Positions 7,785-16,362 of a DNA stretch of 35,464 nucleotides are shown piece after piece. This DNA is from a virus. Position numbers and translations under genes: made by a program. How positions within the stretch are numbered: the first letter of the stretch is position 1; every line of letters starts with the position of its first letter. Location of the stretch: the IMG/VR virus record IMGVR_UViG_3300011013_002565, positions 1 to 35,464 of that record. One strand, 5' to 3'. The notes under the pieces are model-generated. The model was not told where the DNA came from and ran no database searches. It worked only from the letters and a program-made list of their open reading frames with translations.

Positions 7785-8923
7785 TAACACCCCAAACAAA
7801 TCTTTTTAATTATGTTAAACCCCTTATCTGGTAAATATTCTTTTTCGTAAAAAGTAGAATAAAGATAGAAATAATGAGCCAACTCATCATATTCTGGTCG
7901 ATGATCATTTAATACGTTATCTATATTTGATATCCATTTAATGTAGGTATTTCTATTATGTATTAGCTTTTTTTTCAATATAATAAGTTTCTTCTCAAAA
8001 TCAGAAACATCAAGGTCTAAATATCGTTCTATTTGAGTCCAAAACCCCTCTAATCTTCTTATATTATTATCTTCTAAGTCATAATCATAATCAAAAATTT
8101 CATCATATAATTCAAATCCTAAATCTTGTAAATAATGATTAATACCTTTTGTGCCTATCATAATAAAAGGCTTTTGAAACAAAAATTGTTTCCATGTTTT
8201 TTCAGTAAAATAAAGTGGACCATCTAAATAAGTTTCTAATACTACATCACAACAAGATTCAAAACTTTCTTTAGGAAGAAATGCATTAAAAATATATTTA
8301 TTAAGTTTTTTATTATTTACAGTAATTGTTTCCCAATCTTTTAACTCTTTACCTCCATCAACATCATTAATCCATATATCAGACAATTCAATTTCTGTAA
8401 GTATTCTATTTTTTATATCAAAATTATTTTCATGATCATTATGAAACTGAGGAACTAAAGAATATTCATAATTTAGATGTTTATAATAACGATTAACAGT
8501 TGCTATTCTAGAAACATCAGGATTACAAATTAATTGTATAAAATTTTTTTTCTTAGGAATATTGGCGAGAGAATCAACGTGTTCTTGTTTGATATAATCA
8601 ATAACATCTAATCTAACAGTAAATGGAAAATATAATACATTAAACTTTTTTTCAACACCTACTTTTTTACACCATTTTGTATATCTGGTCTTAATATTTA
8701 CATCAGAACACAAATACCAAACATCAAATTTGTGATATTGTAAAATTTCATGTGCTTTTGAAAATAAAATATAAGAAAAGTCTTCTTCTTCGTCTAATGG
8801 CCATAATCTTGATCCTTCGGGCATATCAAATAGTAAAATTGAATCTTTTTCATGTTTCAATTCTTCTAATATTGATAATAATTGTGGTTTTCTTTTGATC
8901 TCATCAAGATTAAGTGTTATCAT
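7784..8923 (-). CDS. Putative glycosyltransferase-like phage protein
   Basis: 379 aa. The region TEKTWKQFLFQKPFIMIG (about residues 241-258), followed by G-x-x-x-YLQDLGFELYD, resembles the TEKT...PFI..G..G.L..L...GF block of putative glycosyltransferases in marine T4-like phages. No DxD donor motif can be assigned with certainty and there is no transmembrane segment. It opens the 8923-to-1 operon and overlaps the upstream exonuclease gene by 14 bp. The family call is from pattern memory and moderate; a sugar transferase role would fit a surface- or DNA-decoration operon. Confidence 0.5.
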   Translation of the reverse strand: MITLNLDEIKRKPQLLSILEELKHEKDSILLFDMPEGSRLWPLDEEEDFSYILFSKAHEILQYHKFDVWYLCSDVNIKTRYTKWCKKVGVEKKFNVLYFPFTVRLDVIDYIKQEHVDSLANIPKKKNFIQLICNPDVSRIATVNRYYKHLNYEYSLVPQFHNDHENNFDIKNRILTEIELSDIWINDVDGGKELKDWETITVNNKKLNKYIFNAFLPKESFESCCDVVLETYLDGPLYFTEKTWKQFLFQKPFIMIGTKGINHYLQDLGFELYDEIFDYDYDLEDNNIRRLEGFWTQIERYLDLDVSDFEKKLIILKKKLIHNRNTYIKWISNIDNVLNDHRPEYDELAHYFYLYSTFYEKEYLPDKGFNIIKKICLGC

Positions 8924-9560
8924 AATTATTTCTAATCTCTATAAACTTATCGATCCAATTATCTCTGTGTTCAATAAAAATCTGTGGCATTTCATCTGCT
9001 ACAGCAATAATTATTGCGATATAAGGTATAGATATGCCAGTCATTTCTTCCCACATAACAGAATATGCTGACCCTTGCATAAAATAATTATCAATCCATT
9101 CTTCTTTTTTGGGTTTGCTTGAAGTCTTAAAATCAATTATGTGTTTTTTTCCACGAAATTTACCAACACAATCGACTCTTCCTCCTACTCTTAAATGATT
9201 TGAAAATAGTGTACGTTCCTGGCCATAAACCAACTCTATTTCATCCAAAATAGATTGAATACTTTTAAACATAACAACATTATCAGGAGTATAATCGTCA
9301 AATGATAATTCGTTATTCAAATAATCTTCACACAGTTTATGAACTTTTGTACCGCGGCGGGATGCTTGAGTGGAAATCTTATTGGCCTGTTTTTCACCAA
9401 CACGTTTTCTCCATTTGATTATACCTTCTTTTTTATAATCAGAAAGTACAGTAGTAACGGAAGGATATTTTTCACCATCAGGAGTTACATAACATCTTTT
9501 TCCATTTTCATTTGTAGTTTTTAGTTCTAAATCACCAAGAACATTTTCATGTATAAACAT
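8910..9560 (-). CDS. RecB-like PD-(D/E)XK exonuclease
   Basis: 216 aa. The N-terminal SVTTVLSDYK segment, RRGTKVHKLCEDYL helix (H catalytic-associated), VDCVGKFRG and IDFKTSSK (D...DFK, motif II/III) form the RecB/Cas4-type nuclease fold common in phages. Gln in YFMQGSAYSVMWEE matches motif Q-x-x-x-Y. Likely acts on phage or host DNA during replication or recombination. Starts in a TAATG with the FmdB-like gene. Confidence 0.8.
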   Translation of the reverse strand: MFIHENVLGDLELKTTNENGKRCYVTPDGEKYPSVTTVLSDYKKEGIIKWRKRVGEKQANKISTQASRRGTKVHKLCEDYLNNELSFDDYTPDNVVMFKSIQSILDEIELVYGQERTLFSNHLRVGGRVDCVGKFRGKKHIIDFKTSSKPKKEEWIDNYFMQGSAYSVMWEEMTGISIPYIAIIIAVADEMPQIFIEHRDNWIDKFIEIRNNYDNT

Positions 9561-9841
9561 TATTCAATTATAGGTAAAGTACTATACTTATGAGCCTTCT
9601 TTATTTCTTTTAGTTTATCATTAAAAGAAGCATCTGGTTTCTTTGGGCCGATATTATCATAAGCAAATCCTGGAGCAGAAAGCAGTTGTATTATTTCACC
9701 ATTACACTTAAAATTCATATGTTTTGTCTGAGGAACATCTTCTGCACAAGGAGATTCAGTTGGAATCTTTCTGTCAGCTATTTTTAATTCTTTTTCAAAG
9801 ACATTTCCACATTTTGTACATTTATAATCATATGTTGGCAT
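9560..9841 (-). CDS. FmdB-family zinc ribbon protein
   Basis: 93 aa beginning MPTYDYKCTKCG, the hallmark start of FmdB-type regulatory zinc ribbons. The metal ligands are probably C8, C11, C32 and C46. The C-terminal half is low-complexity and charged. In T4-like phages this family is common, but its role is not established. The small gap of 10 bp from the nucleotidyltransferase gene and the TAATG with the exonuclease place it in the same transcript. Confidence 0.8.
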   Translation of the reverse strand: MPTYDYKCTKCGNVFEKELKIADRKIPTESPCAEDVPQTKHMNFKCNGEIIQLLSAPGFAYDNIGPKKPDASFNDKLKEIKKAHKYSTLPIIE

Positions 9842-9851
9842 AATAATCCTT

Positions 9852-10562
9852 TTACATTCTACTAATACCAGTCATGCCTTTTGAATTAGCAATTGACAAA
9901 TATTCTTTTGCAGTATTAAAAAATTGAACGGAAGCATTATCTACTATTACATTAATATCTTCCAATTGTTTAGGAAAAATATCATCGATTAAATGTCTGT
10001 CCCTCTTTCCAATTTTATCAAAAATCGTTGGACTTAAAAAACATGCTCCTGATGTTGCTAAAAGTTCTTTAGTCATTTTATAATCAGGTCTAACTGAAAT
10101 CTTTTCTATTTTATCAGAATCATTTTTATATTTAATGAAAGTTTTATATTTACTATCTCCCATAGTCATATGAGATAAAACAGAAATCATTTTTTTATTA
10201 TCTTTATGTGATTTATAATGTTTATCTATATCAAAATTATATAAATTGTCACCACGTAAAAATAAAAAATCATCATTTTCAAATTTATAACTTAAATTTC
10301 TCAAAGACTGTGCTGATCCAACACCGCCCTTTTGTTTATGAGTATTAACTATAAAACTTCCAAATTTTTTTAATGCTAATTCAATTTGATTATGATAATA
10401 ACTTGTTGTAAGAATTACTTCATCAATATTAAATTTTTGTAGCCATTCAAGATTGTGAAATAGAATCGGTTTCGCCTTCACTGGCAATAAACACTTTGGC
10501 ATCATATCCGTAAAGGGCCTTAACTCTGTATTCATGCCAGCACAGGTCATCAATACTTTCAT
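9852..10562 (-). CDS. Sugar nucleotidyltransferase (NTP_transferase family)
   Basis: 236 aa. The N-terminus carries the pyrophosphorylase signature in slightly altered form: AGMNTELRPFTDMMPKCLLPV (about residues 8-28), with ELRPFT and PKCLLPV intact but the usual GxGTR replaced by GMNTE. LRGDNLYNFD near residue 105 is the metal/NTP-binding region. It would activate a sugar phosphate to an NDP-sugar, supplying the glycosyltransferases at 7784 and 13072. ATGA overlap with the upstream gene. Confidence 0.8.
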   Translation of the reverse strand: MKVLMTCAGMNTELRPFTDMMPKCLLPVKAKPILFHNLEWLQKFNIDEVILTTSYYHNQIELALKKFGSFIVNTHKQKGGVGSAQSLRNLSYKFENDDFLFLRGDNLYNFDIDKHYKSHKDNKKMISVLSHMTMGDSKYKTFIKYKNDSDKIEKISVRPDYKMTKELLATSGACFLSPTIFDKIGKRDRHLIDDIFPKQLEDINVIVDNASVQFFNTAKEYLSIANSKGMTGISRM

Positions 10563-11089
10563 TTTTTTGCTTTCTTTTTCTTAGTTTTTTTGGTGCTTGT
10601 AAAACGGCCCTGACTATCCCTAGTAGGTTCAGGTTCGGGTTGTCGAAGATACTCCGGAAAAGAGTTATAAGCCACGAGGTGAGTAATCTTATCATATTTT
10701 TCTTGAAGTTTTTTATCCTTCATATGCCAAAGATCATCAGCCTCAGAGGGGTGTAACGAGTTAACCAATTCGATCCACAGAGTTTCACGCTTTACGCTGG
10801 TTAAATTTGGGTGTCCCCCCTCAATAAATAAATATAATTTTCTTACTTCATAATTCAAAGTAGCTCCATCATCAACTCCTTCAATAAATCCTCTTCGTGG
10901 ATTAAACTCATCTTCTTTTAAATCAGGTCTTCCCTCGGGAAGCAAAAACTTTATATCTTTATCAAAATTATGCCGCAGTAATTCCTTTACTGCTTTAGAT
11001 GGATTTTGTCGCAAATAATTACTACGTTCTTCATCAGTTTTCATCATATTTGCAACTGATAATATATCACTTGTCATTTTAGCTGGCAT
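10559..11089 (-). CDS. Conserved T4-like phage protein (DUF6433-like)
   Basis: 176 aa. The block LRHNFDKDIKFLLPEGRPD ... VRKLYLFIEGGHPNL ... LWIELVNSLHP resembles a family shared by marine T4-like phages that I know as DUF6433. The last 20 residues are Lys-rich, a likely nucleic-acid-binding tail. No enzymatic motif seen. Sits between RNase H and the nucleotidyltransferase. Confidence 0.65.
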   Translation of the reverse strand: MPAKMTSDILSVANMMKTDEERSNYLRQNPSKAVKELLRHNFDKDIKFLLPEGRPDLKEDEFNPRRGFIEGVDDGATLNYEVRKLYLFIEGGHPNLTSVKRETLWIELVNSLHPSEADDLWHMKDKKLQEKYDKITHLVAYNSFPEYLRQPEPEPTRDSQGRFTSTKKTKKKKAKK

Positions 11090-11097
11090 AATGTCTC

Positions 11098-11931
11098 CTA
11101 AAATTCATTTATATGCTCCATTAAATTTTTAAGTTTATGTTTTACGAAATAATTAAAAAGTTTAGTTCTACCAACTTCAGGTTGTTTATCATATTCAACC
11201 ACAATATTAGTTTGCAACCATTCAGGAATCTTTGTTAAATCAATTAACATTTCATTTCTGCGATAATTACGTAATTGTTCACCCTGACAATATACATCGG
11301 GCTCAAGTTCGGACCAAACTGAAACCTTTTTCTTTGATAATGGCGTTTGTCTTTTATCAGTAACAAATGTATCATCACTAGACAAAAAATTAGGAACACC
11401 ATCACTTACATCACCCCTAAGAATATGTTCTCTTAAAAAATTTTCTGGATTATCAGTATCAAGAAAGTTTTTCTTTAGAGGAGAATATTGATTAACATTT
11501 TTGTATTTTTGTAACTGAATAAAATCTTTATCACTTGACAATATTAAAACAGGTTCTTCTTTATCTTTATTTAGTATAAGAGTGGCGATAATATCATCTG
11601 CCTCTGCTTTATCTATATATACGACCTTATAAGGGAAATTTTCAGCTATTTCTTCTCGCACCATGTGTAATAATCTGAATAATTCAGACCAATCAAAATC
11701 AGATTTATCTCTTGTTGTTTTTCTTTGTGCTTTATAATATTTAAATGCTTCTTTTCGCCAATTATTTGTTGCATCACAACAAACAACCAGATCACCATAT
11801 TCTTCAGTAAATTTATGATGATACATTCTTATAGTATTTAAAACCGCATGTCTAACAAAATCTTCAGACATTGATTTCTTATTCATCATCACATTCGCAA
11901 TAACGATTTGTGAATAATCAAGTAATATCAT
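11098..11931 (-). CDS. rnh: T4-type RNase H (5'-3' exonuclease)
   Basis: 277 aa (T4 RNase H is about 305). The acidic residues of the FEN-1/PIN-like nuclease core are visible: LLDYSQ at the N-terminus, VCCDAT near 50, DKAEADD near 110, and SSDKDF near 135, followed by the helix-hairpin region RGDVSDGVPNFLS. It removes RNA primers and processes flaps on the lagging strand during phage replication. 4-bp overlap with the upstream gene. Confidence 0.9.
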   Translation of the reverse strand: MILLDYSQIVIANVMMNKKSMSEDFVRHAVLNTIRMYHHKFTEEYGDLVVCCDATNNWRKEAFKYYKAQRKTTRDKSDFDWSELFRLLHMVREEIAENFPYKVVYIDKAEADDIIATLILNKDKEEPVLILSSDKDFIQLQKYKNVNQYSPLKKNFLDTDNPENFLREHILRGDVSDGVPNFLSSDDTFVTDKRQTPLSKKKVSVWSELEPDVYCQGEQLRNYRRNEMLIDLTKIPEWLQTNIVVEYDKQPEVGRTKLFNYFVKHKLKNLMEHINEF

Positions 11932-13121
11932 TTTACAACTTTAAGCAGTATAGTTTCATTGTTAATACGACCCGTTAAGTCTTTTTCTTTAGAATTAATA
12001 GATTCGTACTGTCTTTTAATAGCAAGTTTACCTCCAGAGAGCATTTTTGATAATACTTCTTCTGGCTTTCTTACTTTTTTACATTTAGAAAGTGATGTAT
12101 CAAATCCTCGGAGAGTACTTCCTTTTACAGATAGTCCTGCATGACCTTCTGCTTGATACACACCAAGTTTACGATACTTTGAATTGAATACATACAATCG
12201 ATCAGCACCAACAATCTCAGAAGGATTGATAGATGCTATTTTATATTCGTCATCTTGTTTTTTGTAATTTAATTTAGCAATTTGTTTCGAAACTGAAACG
12301 GGCTTTTTCTTTCGTGGCTTTCTTTGCTTATTAGCATTTTCAGAATATCGTTCACAGTCATCAATAATTGATTGAATATAATTCTCATAACTAACAAGTT
12401 GTTTCTTCTTCATATGAGCAAATGCTTCAGCCATATCTTCATCTGTAGGAATTAATCTTATTTCATCTAGATAAGGTTCAAACTTTTTTGCTATCTTTTT
12501 AGCAATCAATCCTTTTACATTATTACTAACCAACCAATCATATACATTCATAGTCGATTCATAATTGTTGTCTATAAAATCATCTATGGATTGTTCTAGT
12601 TCAGAAGCATATAAAGAAACTTGTTCTTTTATATGATCTTGAATTGACGGTTTATCATTTCCGTTAATTTCTTTTTCAGCAGATTTTTCTTTTGAAACAA
12701 GTTCGCCTTTTTTCCTACTATAGTCAATAAGATTACTAATTTTTTCTACATACTCTTTGGGAAAATGTTCATATCCTCTCATAATCATTCTAGCAAGAAA
12801 ACCTCCACCCTTCAAATGAATAACGTTTGGTCCATCAACAAGAAGTCCACCTTTTCCCCATGGAAAGGATCTTACTTTCTGAATATCTTCTTTACTATAT
12901 CCAGAATGTTTCATGTATTCCAGCATCCATTTTTTAGATTGATCTGCTTCATGAAAATGGCTATACCAATTCAATCCATGCATGATATCTGATGGAGTAG
13001 AATTTTCATCAAAGACTGGTTCTGTTCCCATCTTCTGTTCATCAAAGGTTCTTCCCGAACCAATAACTCTATTAATTTTTTTTGTTAATAGTGATTTCTT
13101 TTTTAACTTCTTCTTCGGCAT
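11928..13121 (-). CDS. Large hypothetical phage protein next to RNase H
   Basis: 397 aa; no domain recognised. It has a Lys-rich N-terminus (KKKLKKKSLLTKK), a GGG-containing segment around residues 105-110, a long helical middle and a basic KQRKPRKKKP stretch near 275, which suggest nucleic-acid or virion binding. The C-terminal part (about 300-395: IVGADRLYVFNSKYRKLGVY ...) looks like a compact beta-rich domain. The first 50 bp overlap the end of the upstream glycosyltransferase gene; an internal Met at residue 31 is an alternative start. Neither has a strong ribosome-binding site. Confidence 0.7.
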   Translation of the reverse strand: MPKKKLKKKSLLTKKINRVIGSGRTFDEQKMGTEPVFDENSTPSDIMHGLNWYSHFHEADQSKKWMLEYMKHSGYSKEDIQKVRSFPWGKGGLLVDGPNVIHLKGGGFLARMIMRGYEHFPKEYVEKISNLIDYSRKKGELVSKEKSAEKEINGNDKPSIQDHIKEQVSLYASELEQSIDDFIDNNYESTMNVYDWLVSNNVKGLIAKKIAKKFEPYLDEIRLIPTDEDMAEAFAHMKKKQLVSYENYIQSIIDDCERYSENANKQRKPRKKKPVSVSKQIAKLNYKKQDDEYKIASINPSEIVGADRLYVFNSKYRKLGVYQAEGHAGLSVKGSTLRGFDTSLSKCKKVRKPEEVLSKMLSGGKLAIKRQYESINSKEKDLTGRINNETILLKVVK

Positions 13122-14076
13122 AATCTAGTTCATATGTTAAGTTATCAAGAAAATCAATCCATTGATTGATACGTTTATCCCAACTATAATGAGTATATGC
13201 GTATTCTAATGCATTGTCAAGATTTTTTTGAACATCTTTTGTCCAATATGAATCCATAACATCTTCAAGTGCATCAGCAAATCTTTCAACATGCTTATTT
13301 TTATCTTCTGTATAATTGTACATGTAAGCATATTCACCACATGTTTCAGGTAAAGCACCATAATTAGAAGTAACAACTGCACAACGGGCCGTCATTGCTT
13401 CCATAGCTACTCTACATGAAGTTTCTAGCCAAGTAGATGGATATGCTAATATATGCATATTTTTCCAATGTTCCCTTAATTCATCATAAGGAACTGCACC
13501 ATAATAAGTTACTCTTGGATCTTTTTCACACATTTCAAATAAAGGCTTATATGGCTCATCATTTTTTTCCCAACCATATAATTTATAGCTAGAAAAAACA
13601 TGTAAATGAAAATCACTTCTATCTATTAAATTTAAAGAATTCACAAGAACATCAAGACCCCGCTGAGGTGTTGAAGCATATATTAATTGAAGATCCTTTG
13701 TTTCTGTTTCTTCATGTTTCGGAATAGGATCTATCGCATTCTTAATTACTACTCCATTATCATATGGAATTTTTAATATAGTATTAAATTGTTGTTGTTG
13801 CCAATGACTAACAAAAATTAATTTATTAAAAAGATCAAGTTGAGTTTTAAGAATATTGTATGAAGGATCTTGTGCAAGATCATGAATCCAAAAAAGTCTA
13901 CGTTTATCTTCTTCTATATTATGGACTCTTGAAATCACGAATTGAAATTTATCTTTATATTCCTCAGGTAATCTGCGGAATAATTCCATTGAAAGAAGTT
14001 CTGTTCCTCCTAAAGAATTCTCCGCAAGATTTCCTTTTTCATGCTGAGGAATTTTCACATCTGCATTATCAATCAT
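13072..14076 (-). CDS. Group 1 (GT4-type) glycosyltransferase
   Basis: 334 aa. LGGTELLSMEL near residue 22 is the acceptor-side glycine-rich loop. LIFVSHWQQ and VIKNAIDP mark the linker between the two Rossmann domains. ASTPQRGLDVL (about 152) and EAMTARCAVVTSNYGALPE (about 248) form the donor nucleotide-sugar site with the E-x7-E-like motif. It retains the GT-B fold. Sugars may go to virion proteins, DNA or host glycans; not decidable. Confidence 0.85.
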   Translation of the reverse strand: MIDNADVKIPQHEKGNLAENSLGGTELLSMELFRRLPEEYKDKFQFVISRVHNIEEDKRRLFWIHDLAQDPSYNILKTQLDLFNKLIFVSHWQQQQFNTILKIPYDNGVVIKNAIDPIPKHEETETKDLQLIYASTPQRGLDVLVNSLNLIDRSDFHLHVFSSYKLYGWEKNDEPYKPLFEMCEKDPRVTYYGAVPYDELREHWKNMHILAYPSTWLETSCRVAMEAMTARCAVVTSNYGALPETCGEYAYMYNYTEDKNKHVERFADALEDVMDSYWTKDVQKNLDNALEYAYTHYSWDKRINQWIDFLDNLTYELDYAEEEVKKEITINKKN

Positions 14077-14086
14077 AATTTACTTT

Positions 14087-14695
14087 CTAAAAATTATAAC
14101 TCCGTTTATAAAATATATGATCATCAATTGTTACATTTTTTTTATATTTTCTCGACCACTTAGGAAATTTTTGCATCCAATTAGCATGATAATGCGTTGC
14201 ACCATCTGTTATATCCATAAGTCTGTCTTTATGATCATAAAACCATTTAGCTACTGATTGTGAATTTCTCCAACCATATCCTTCTCTTGGATCATCTCCC
14301 ATTCCATCACAATACCATGAAAACTGGCATCGATCTCTTTTTGGATGTCCTGAGGCATAATGAGGGCCTTCATATATTACATCACAAAAAGTACTGGGAA
14401 AATGAGTTGAATCTACTCTATTTTTTGTTACAAATGCAACTGCTAATTTTCCTGCAGTTGATTGGGTTGCCGCTTCAAAGTAAATATTTTTTGCCAAACA
14501 CGTAATTTGCTCCTGATTTTGCACGATTATATCTAAGTTAGGATTTTTAATTGATTGTGTCTTGACTAATGAGACTGATGGCAGTTGTGGAATAAGAATT
14601 TTTGTGCTTGATTTTCCAAGTGGTACTCCTACAACTCCTGGTATCAGTATTGTTGCGACAATTACCATCAAAAAAGCATAAACCTTTTTTAACAT
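14087..14695 (-). CDS. Cell-wall hydrolase, SleB family (endolysin candidate)
   Basis: 202 aa. An N-terminal hydrophobic segment (about residues 5-24) looks like a signal peptide or signal-anchor. The hydrolase domain starts near residue 60: CLAKNIYFEAATQS...GKLAVAFVTKNRV (family Glu in YFEA) and continues with QFSWYCDG and ATHYHANW, typical of Hydrolase_2 lytic enzymes that cut peptidoglycan. A good GGAG ribosome-binding site precedes the ATG. A T4-type late promoter sequence lies about 55 bp upstream, fitting a lysis or late function. A Sec-exported endolysin is plausible. Confidence 0.85.
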   Translation of the reverse strand: MLKKVYAFLMVIVATILIPGVVGVPLGKSSTKILIPQLPSVSLVKTQSIKNPNLDIIVQNQEQITCLAKNIYFEAATQSTAGKLAVAFVTKNRVDSTHFPSTFCDVIYEGPHYASGHPKRDRCQFSWYCDGMGDDPREGYGWRNSQSVAKWFYDHKDRLMDITDGATHYHANWMQKFPKWSRKYKKNVTIDDHIFYKRSYNF

Positions 14696-14750
14696 GTAAT
14701 TCTCCGGGTTGTTAACGATTCCATGAATAACAAATCAACCGTATGTTCTA

Positions 14751-14758
14751 TATTTATA
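14751..14758 (-). promoter_or_regulatory. T4-type late promoter TATAAATA
   Basis: The minus strand reads TATAAATA, identical to the T4 late -10-like element recognised by the phage late sigma factor. It lies about 55 bp upstream of the cell-wall hydrolase, at the end of the small coiled-coil gene. Other copies in the window fall inside coding sequence and are less convincing. Confidence 0.6.
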
Positions 14759-14966
14759 ACATTCTTTTCTTTGTGTTTTCGATTGTTTTCTTTATTCGTT
14801 CTATCTTTTTCTTTCTAACAGACTCTACTTTGTCTTTAGAGCCGGTAGAAAGTACTTTATCTTGCATAATAGCAACTGTTAGTTCTGCATTAGCTTCATG
14901 CATTTTAAGGGTGTTTTCAAGCCTTTTAATAGACTTTTCTTGTCTTACACGTTTATTTTTTTTCAT
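14754..14966 (-). CDS. Small basic coiled-coil protein
   Basis: 70 aa, rich in Lys/Glu/Arg with heptad-like spacing (RLENTLKMHEANAELT ... KVESVRKKKIERIKKT). No known family. ATGA overlap with the preceding GTG-started gene supports it being real. Confidence 0.65.
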   Translation of the reverse strand: MKKNKRVRQEKSIKRLENTLKMHEANAELTVAIMQDKVLSTGSKDKVESVRKKKIERIKKTIENTKKRML

Positions 14967-15118
14967 TTCTCCTTTTTTGATCTAATTTTTACTATGCTAC
15001 CCCTGTATCCATCAGGAGTTTTATATCGTAATACAGTTTCAATATAAAAATCTTGTCCTCCATAAACAGAATAATGCGATTTTAAACCTATAAGTGATTC
15101 TTTTTCTAAATTCTCCAC
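14963..15118 (-). CDS. Small hypothetical protein with GTG start
   Basis: 51 aa (V/M-ENLEKESLIGLK ... GSIVKIRSKKEK). The start is GTG at 15118, 13 bp inside the end of the upstream gene, and the stop overlaps the next ATG as ATGA. No ATG is available. A beta-rich middle (SVYGGQDFYIETVLRYKTPDGYRG) looks like a small folded domain. Function unknown. Confidence 0.6.
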   Translation of the reverse strand: MENLEKESLIGLKSHYSVYGGQDFYIETVLRYKTPDGYRGSIVKIRSKKEK

Positions 15119-15318
15119 CCACCGTCCGTTTTTATAGTAGCATAGTACCCTTTCTGTAACATCGCATTAGCAAATGTAGTTGCATCTTCTCTTGATTGAC
15201 AAAATCTTTTCATTATATGTTCAGGTTCTGGAGGATCCCATTTAAGATTTTCTCTCATTTGAGCATGATTATTTTTCCTGTTGTCAGGAACTTTAAAATA
15301 TTCTACCCAAATATTCAT
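15106..15318 (-). CDS. Small hypothetical phage protein
   Basis: 70 aa. The C-terminal SREDATTFANAMLQKGYYATI segment resembles the helix-strand pattern of small phage proteins that handle residue repeats, but no family is recognised. ATGA overlap with the upstream 30-aa membrane peptide gene. Confidence 0.65.
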   Translation of the reverse strand: MNIWVEYFKVPDNRKNNHAQMRENLKWDPPEPEHIMKRFCQSREDATTFANAMLQKGYYATIKTDGGWRI

Positions 15319-15407
15319 ACTACTGCCTCTAACCTACAAGACCATGCTAACATGATACCTACAATAAGTGTAAAAATCCAAAACATTATTTCGTTTCTAT
15401 TAAACAT
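15315..15407 (-). CDS. 30-aa single-pass membrane peptide
   Basis: Thirty residues with one hydrophobic helix (MFWIFTLIVGIMLAWSC) and a short charged start. It fits exactly between its neighbours: 2 bp after the lipoprotein stop and ATGA with the next gene. Function unknown; small phage membrane peptides often affect the host envelope. Confidence 0.55.
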   Translation of the reverse strand: MFNRNEIMFWIFTLIVGIMLAWSCRLEAVV

Positions 15408-15409
15408 AA

Positions 15410-15634
15410 TCACCCATAAGGTCTTTTTTCTTTATTTAATATATGATTATCCTCATCTACACATTGTCGATAAGGTTTCTTATAATTAGCATTTTTTCCA
15501 ACTATAGTTCCCCTTTTTAATCCCCATTTATTATCTTCCCAAAATCCATAACATCCCGTTTGAGATGTTGTTGTACAACTTACAACCATCCATGTCGCCA
15601 TCATTACAAAAACTAATAATAGCTTTTTTTGCAT
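15410..15634 (-). CDS. Small secreted lipoprotein
   Basis: 74 aa. Signal peptide with a hydrophobic core (LLLVFVMMATWM) and a lipobox-like VVSC at residues 17-20, followed by a Thr/Ser linker and a Cys-containing mature part. Predicted to be lipidated and envelope-anchored in the infected host; superinfection exclusion is one possible role (inference). Confidence 0.7.
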   Translation of the reverse strand: MQKKLLLVFVMMATWMVVSCTTTSQTGCYGFWEDNKWGLKRGTIVGKNANYKKPYRQCVDEDNHILNKEKRPYG

Positions 15635-15641
15635 TTAGTCC

Positions 15642-15857
15642 TTAAATATTTTTAAAAAATTTATCCTTTATTTTTAGATGTCCTTTTATTCCACAATGTG
15701 GACAATACATAGCATCTACCTTCTGTTTATGTAATTCTTCTTTATTATCAGGAGTCTTTGCATAACTCCACCACTTACCACACTTTTCATTGCCACAATT
15801 AAAATGATATAATATCTCAAAAACATATTCATGATTATGAGCCAATTTTTCAATCAT
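15642..15857 (-). CDS. Small zinc-ribbon protein
   Basis: 71 aa. Two Cys pairs, C-GNEK-C near residue 21 and CPHCG near 52, form a likely zinc site. No enzymatic motif. Same transcript as the flanking small genes. Confidence 0.65.
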   Translation of the reverse strand: MIEKLAHNHEYVFEILYHFNCGNEKCGKWWSYAKTPDNKEELHKQKVDAMYCPHCGIKGHLKIKDKFFKNI

Positions 15858-15874
15858 TTAGATCCTTCTGGATA

Positions 15875-16063
15875 CTAAGTATGTAAGTCATATATTTTAA
15901 ATAATATCCATATTAATAAAACATTAGTTATTAACAATTCTATTGCTAAAATTGTATGATACCAAACCCATCTAACTTCGTATTTTTTATTCCGTTCTAT
16001 TTCTACATCATACTCTTCTTTTTTAATAAATTTATTTTGAAATGTTTCTATAAATTTTATCAT
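15875..16063 (-). CDS. Single-pass membrane protein
   Basis: 62 aa. A charged N-terminal half precedes one hydrophobic helix near the C-terminus (TILAIELLITNVLLIWILF). Unknown function. Confidence 0.6.
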   Translation of the reverse strand: MIKFIETFQNKFIKKEEYDVEIERNKKYEVRWVWYHTILAIELLITNVLLIWILFKIYDLHT

Positions 16064-16073
16064 CGATCTCCTT

Positions 16074-16328
16074 TTAATTTAGATATGGAGACATAACTCC
16101 TTCCATTTCAGGACTTTCCTCCTGCATTCTTCCACAAAACTCATGAAATTCGTCTAAATTATCTTCTTCATGAAAATGTGCTTCATGATAACGTGAAAAT
16201 AATTCTTTTGCTTCTCGCAACATTCTAACATCAAATTCATGAAATGTACCATCAGGTTCAAGTGCCAACAAGCAATCTTGATCTGGTCTAAAGAATAGTT
16301 CTATTCTTGTTGTCGGAAAACCCAACAT
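16074..16328 (-). CDS. Small acidic hypothetical protein
   Basis: 84 aa, acidic and His-rich (YHEAHFHEEDNLDEFHEFC). The N-terminus (TRIELFFRPDQDCLLALEPDG) is beta-rich. A CAGGAG ribosome-binding site precedes the ATG, and a strong RNA hairpin lies in the leader upstream. Confidence 0.65.
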   Translation of the reverse strand: MLGFPTTRIELFFRPDQDCLLALEPDGTFHEFDVRMLREAKELFSRYHEAHFHEEDNLDEFHEFCGRMQEESPEMEGVMSPYLN

Positions 16329-16362
16329 TATTAACTCCTGATAATATAATGATTATGTAGTG

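Noticed and set aside
10447-10695. Minus-strand 82-codon frame
   Set aside because: Lies wholly across the junction of the nucleotidyltransferase and DUF6433-like genes in another frame, with no ribosome-binding site.
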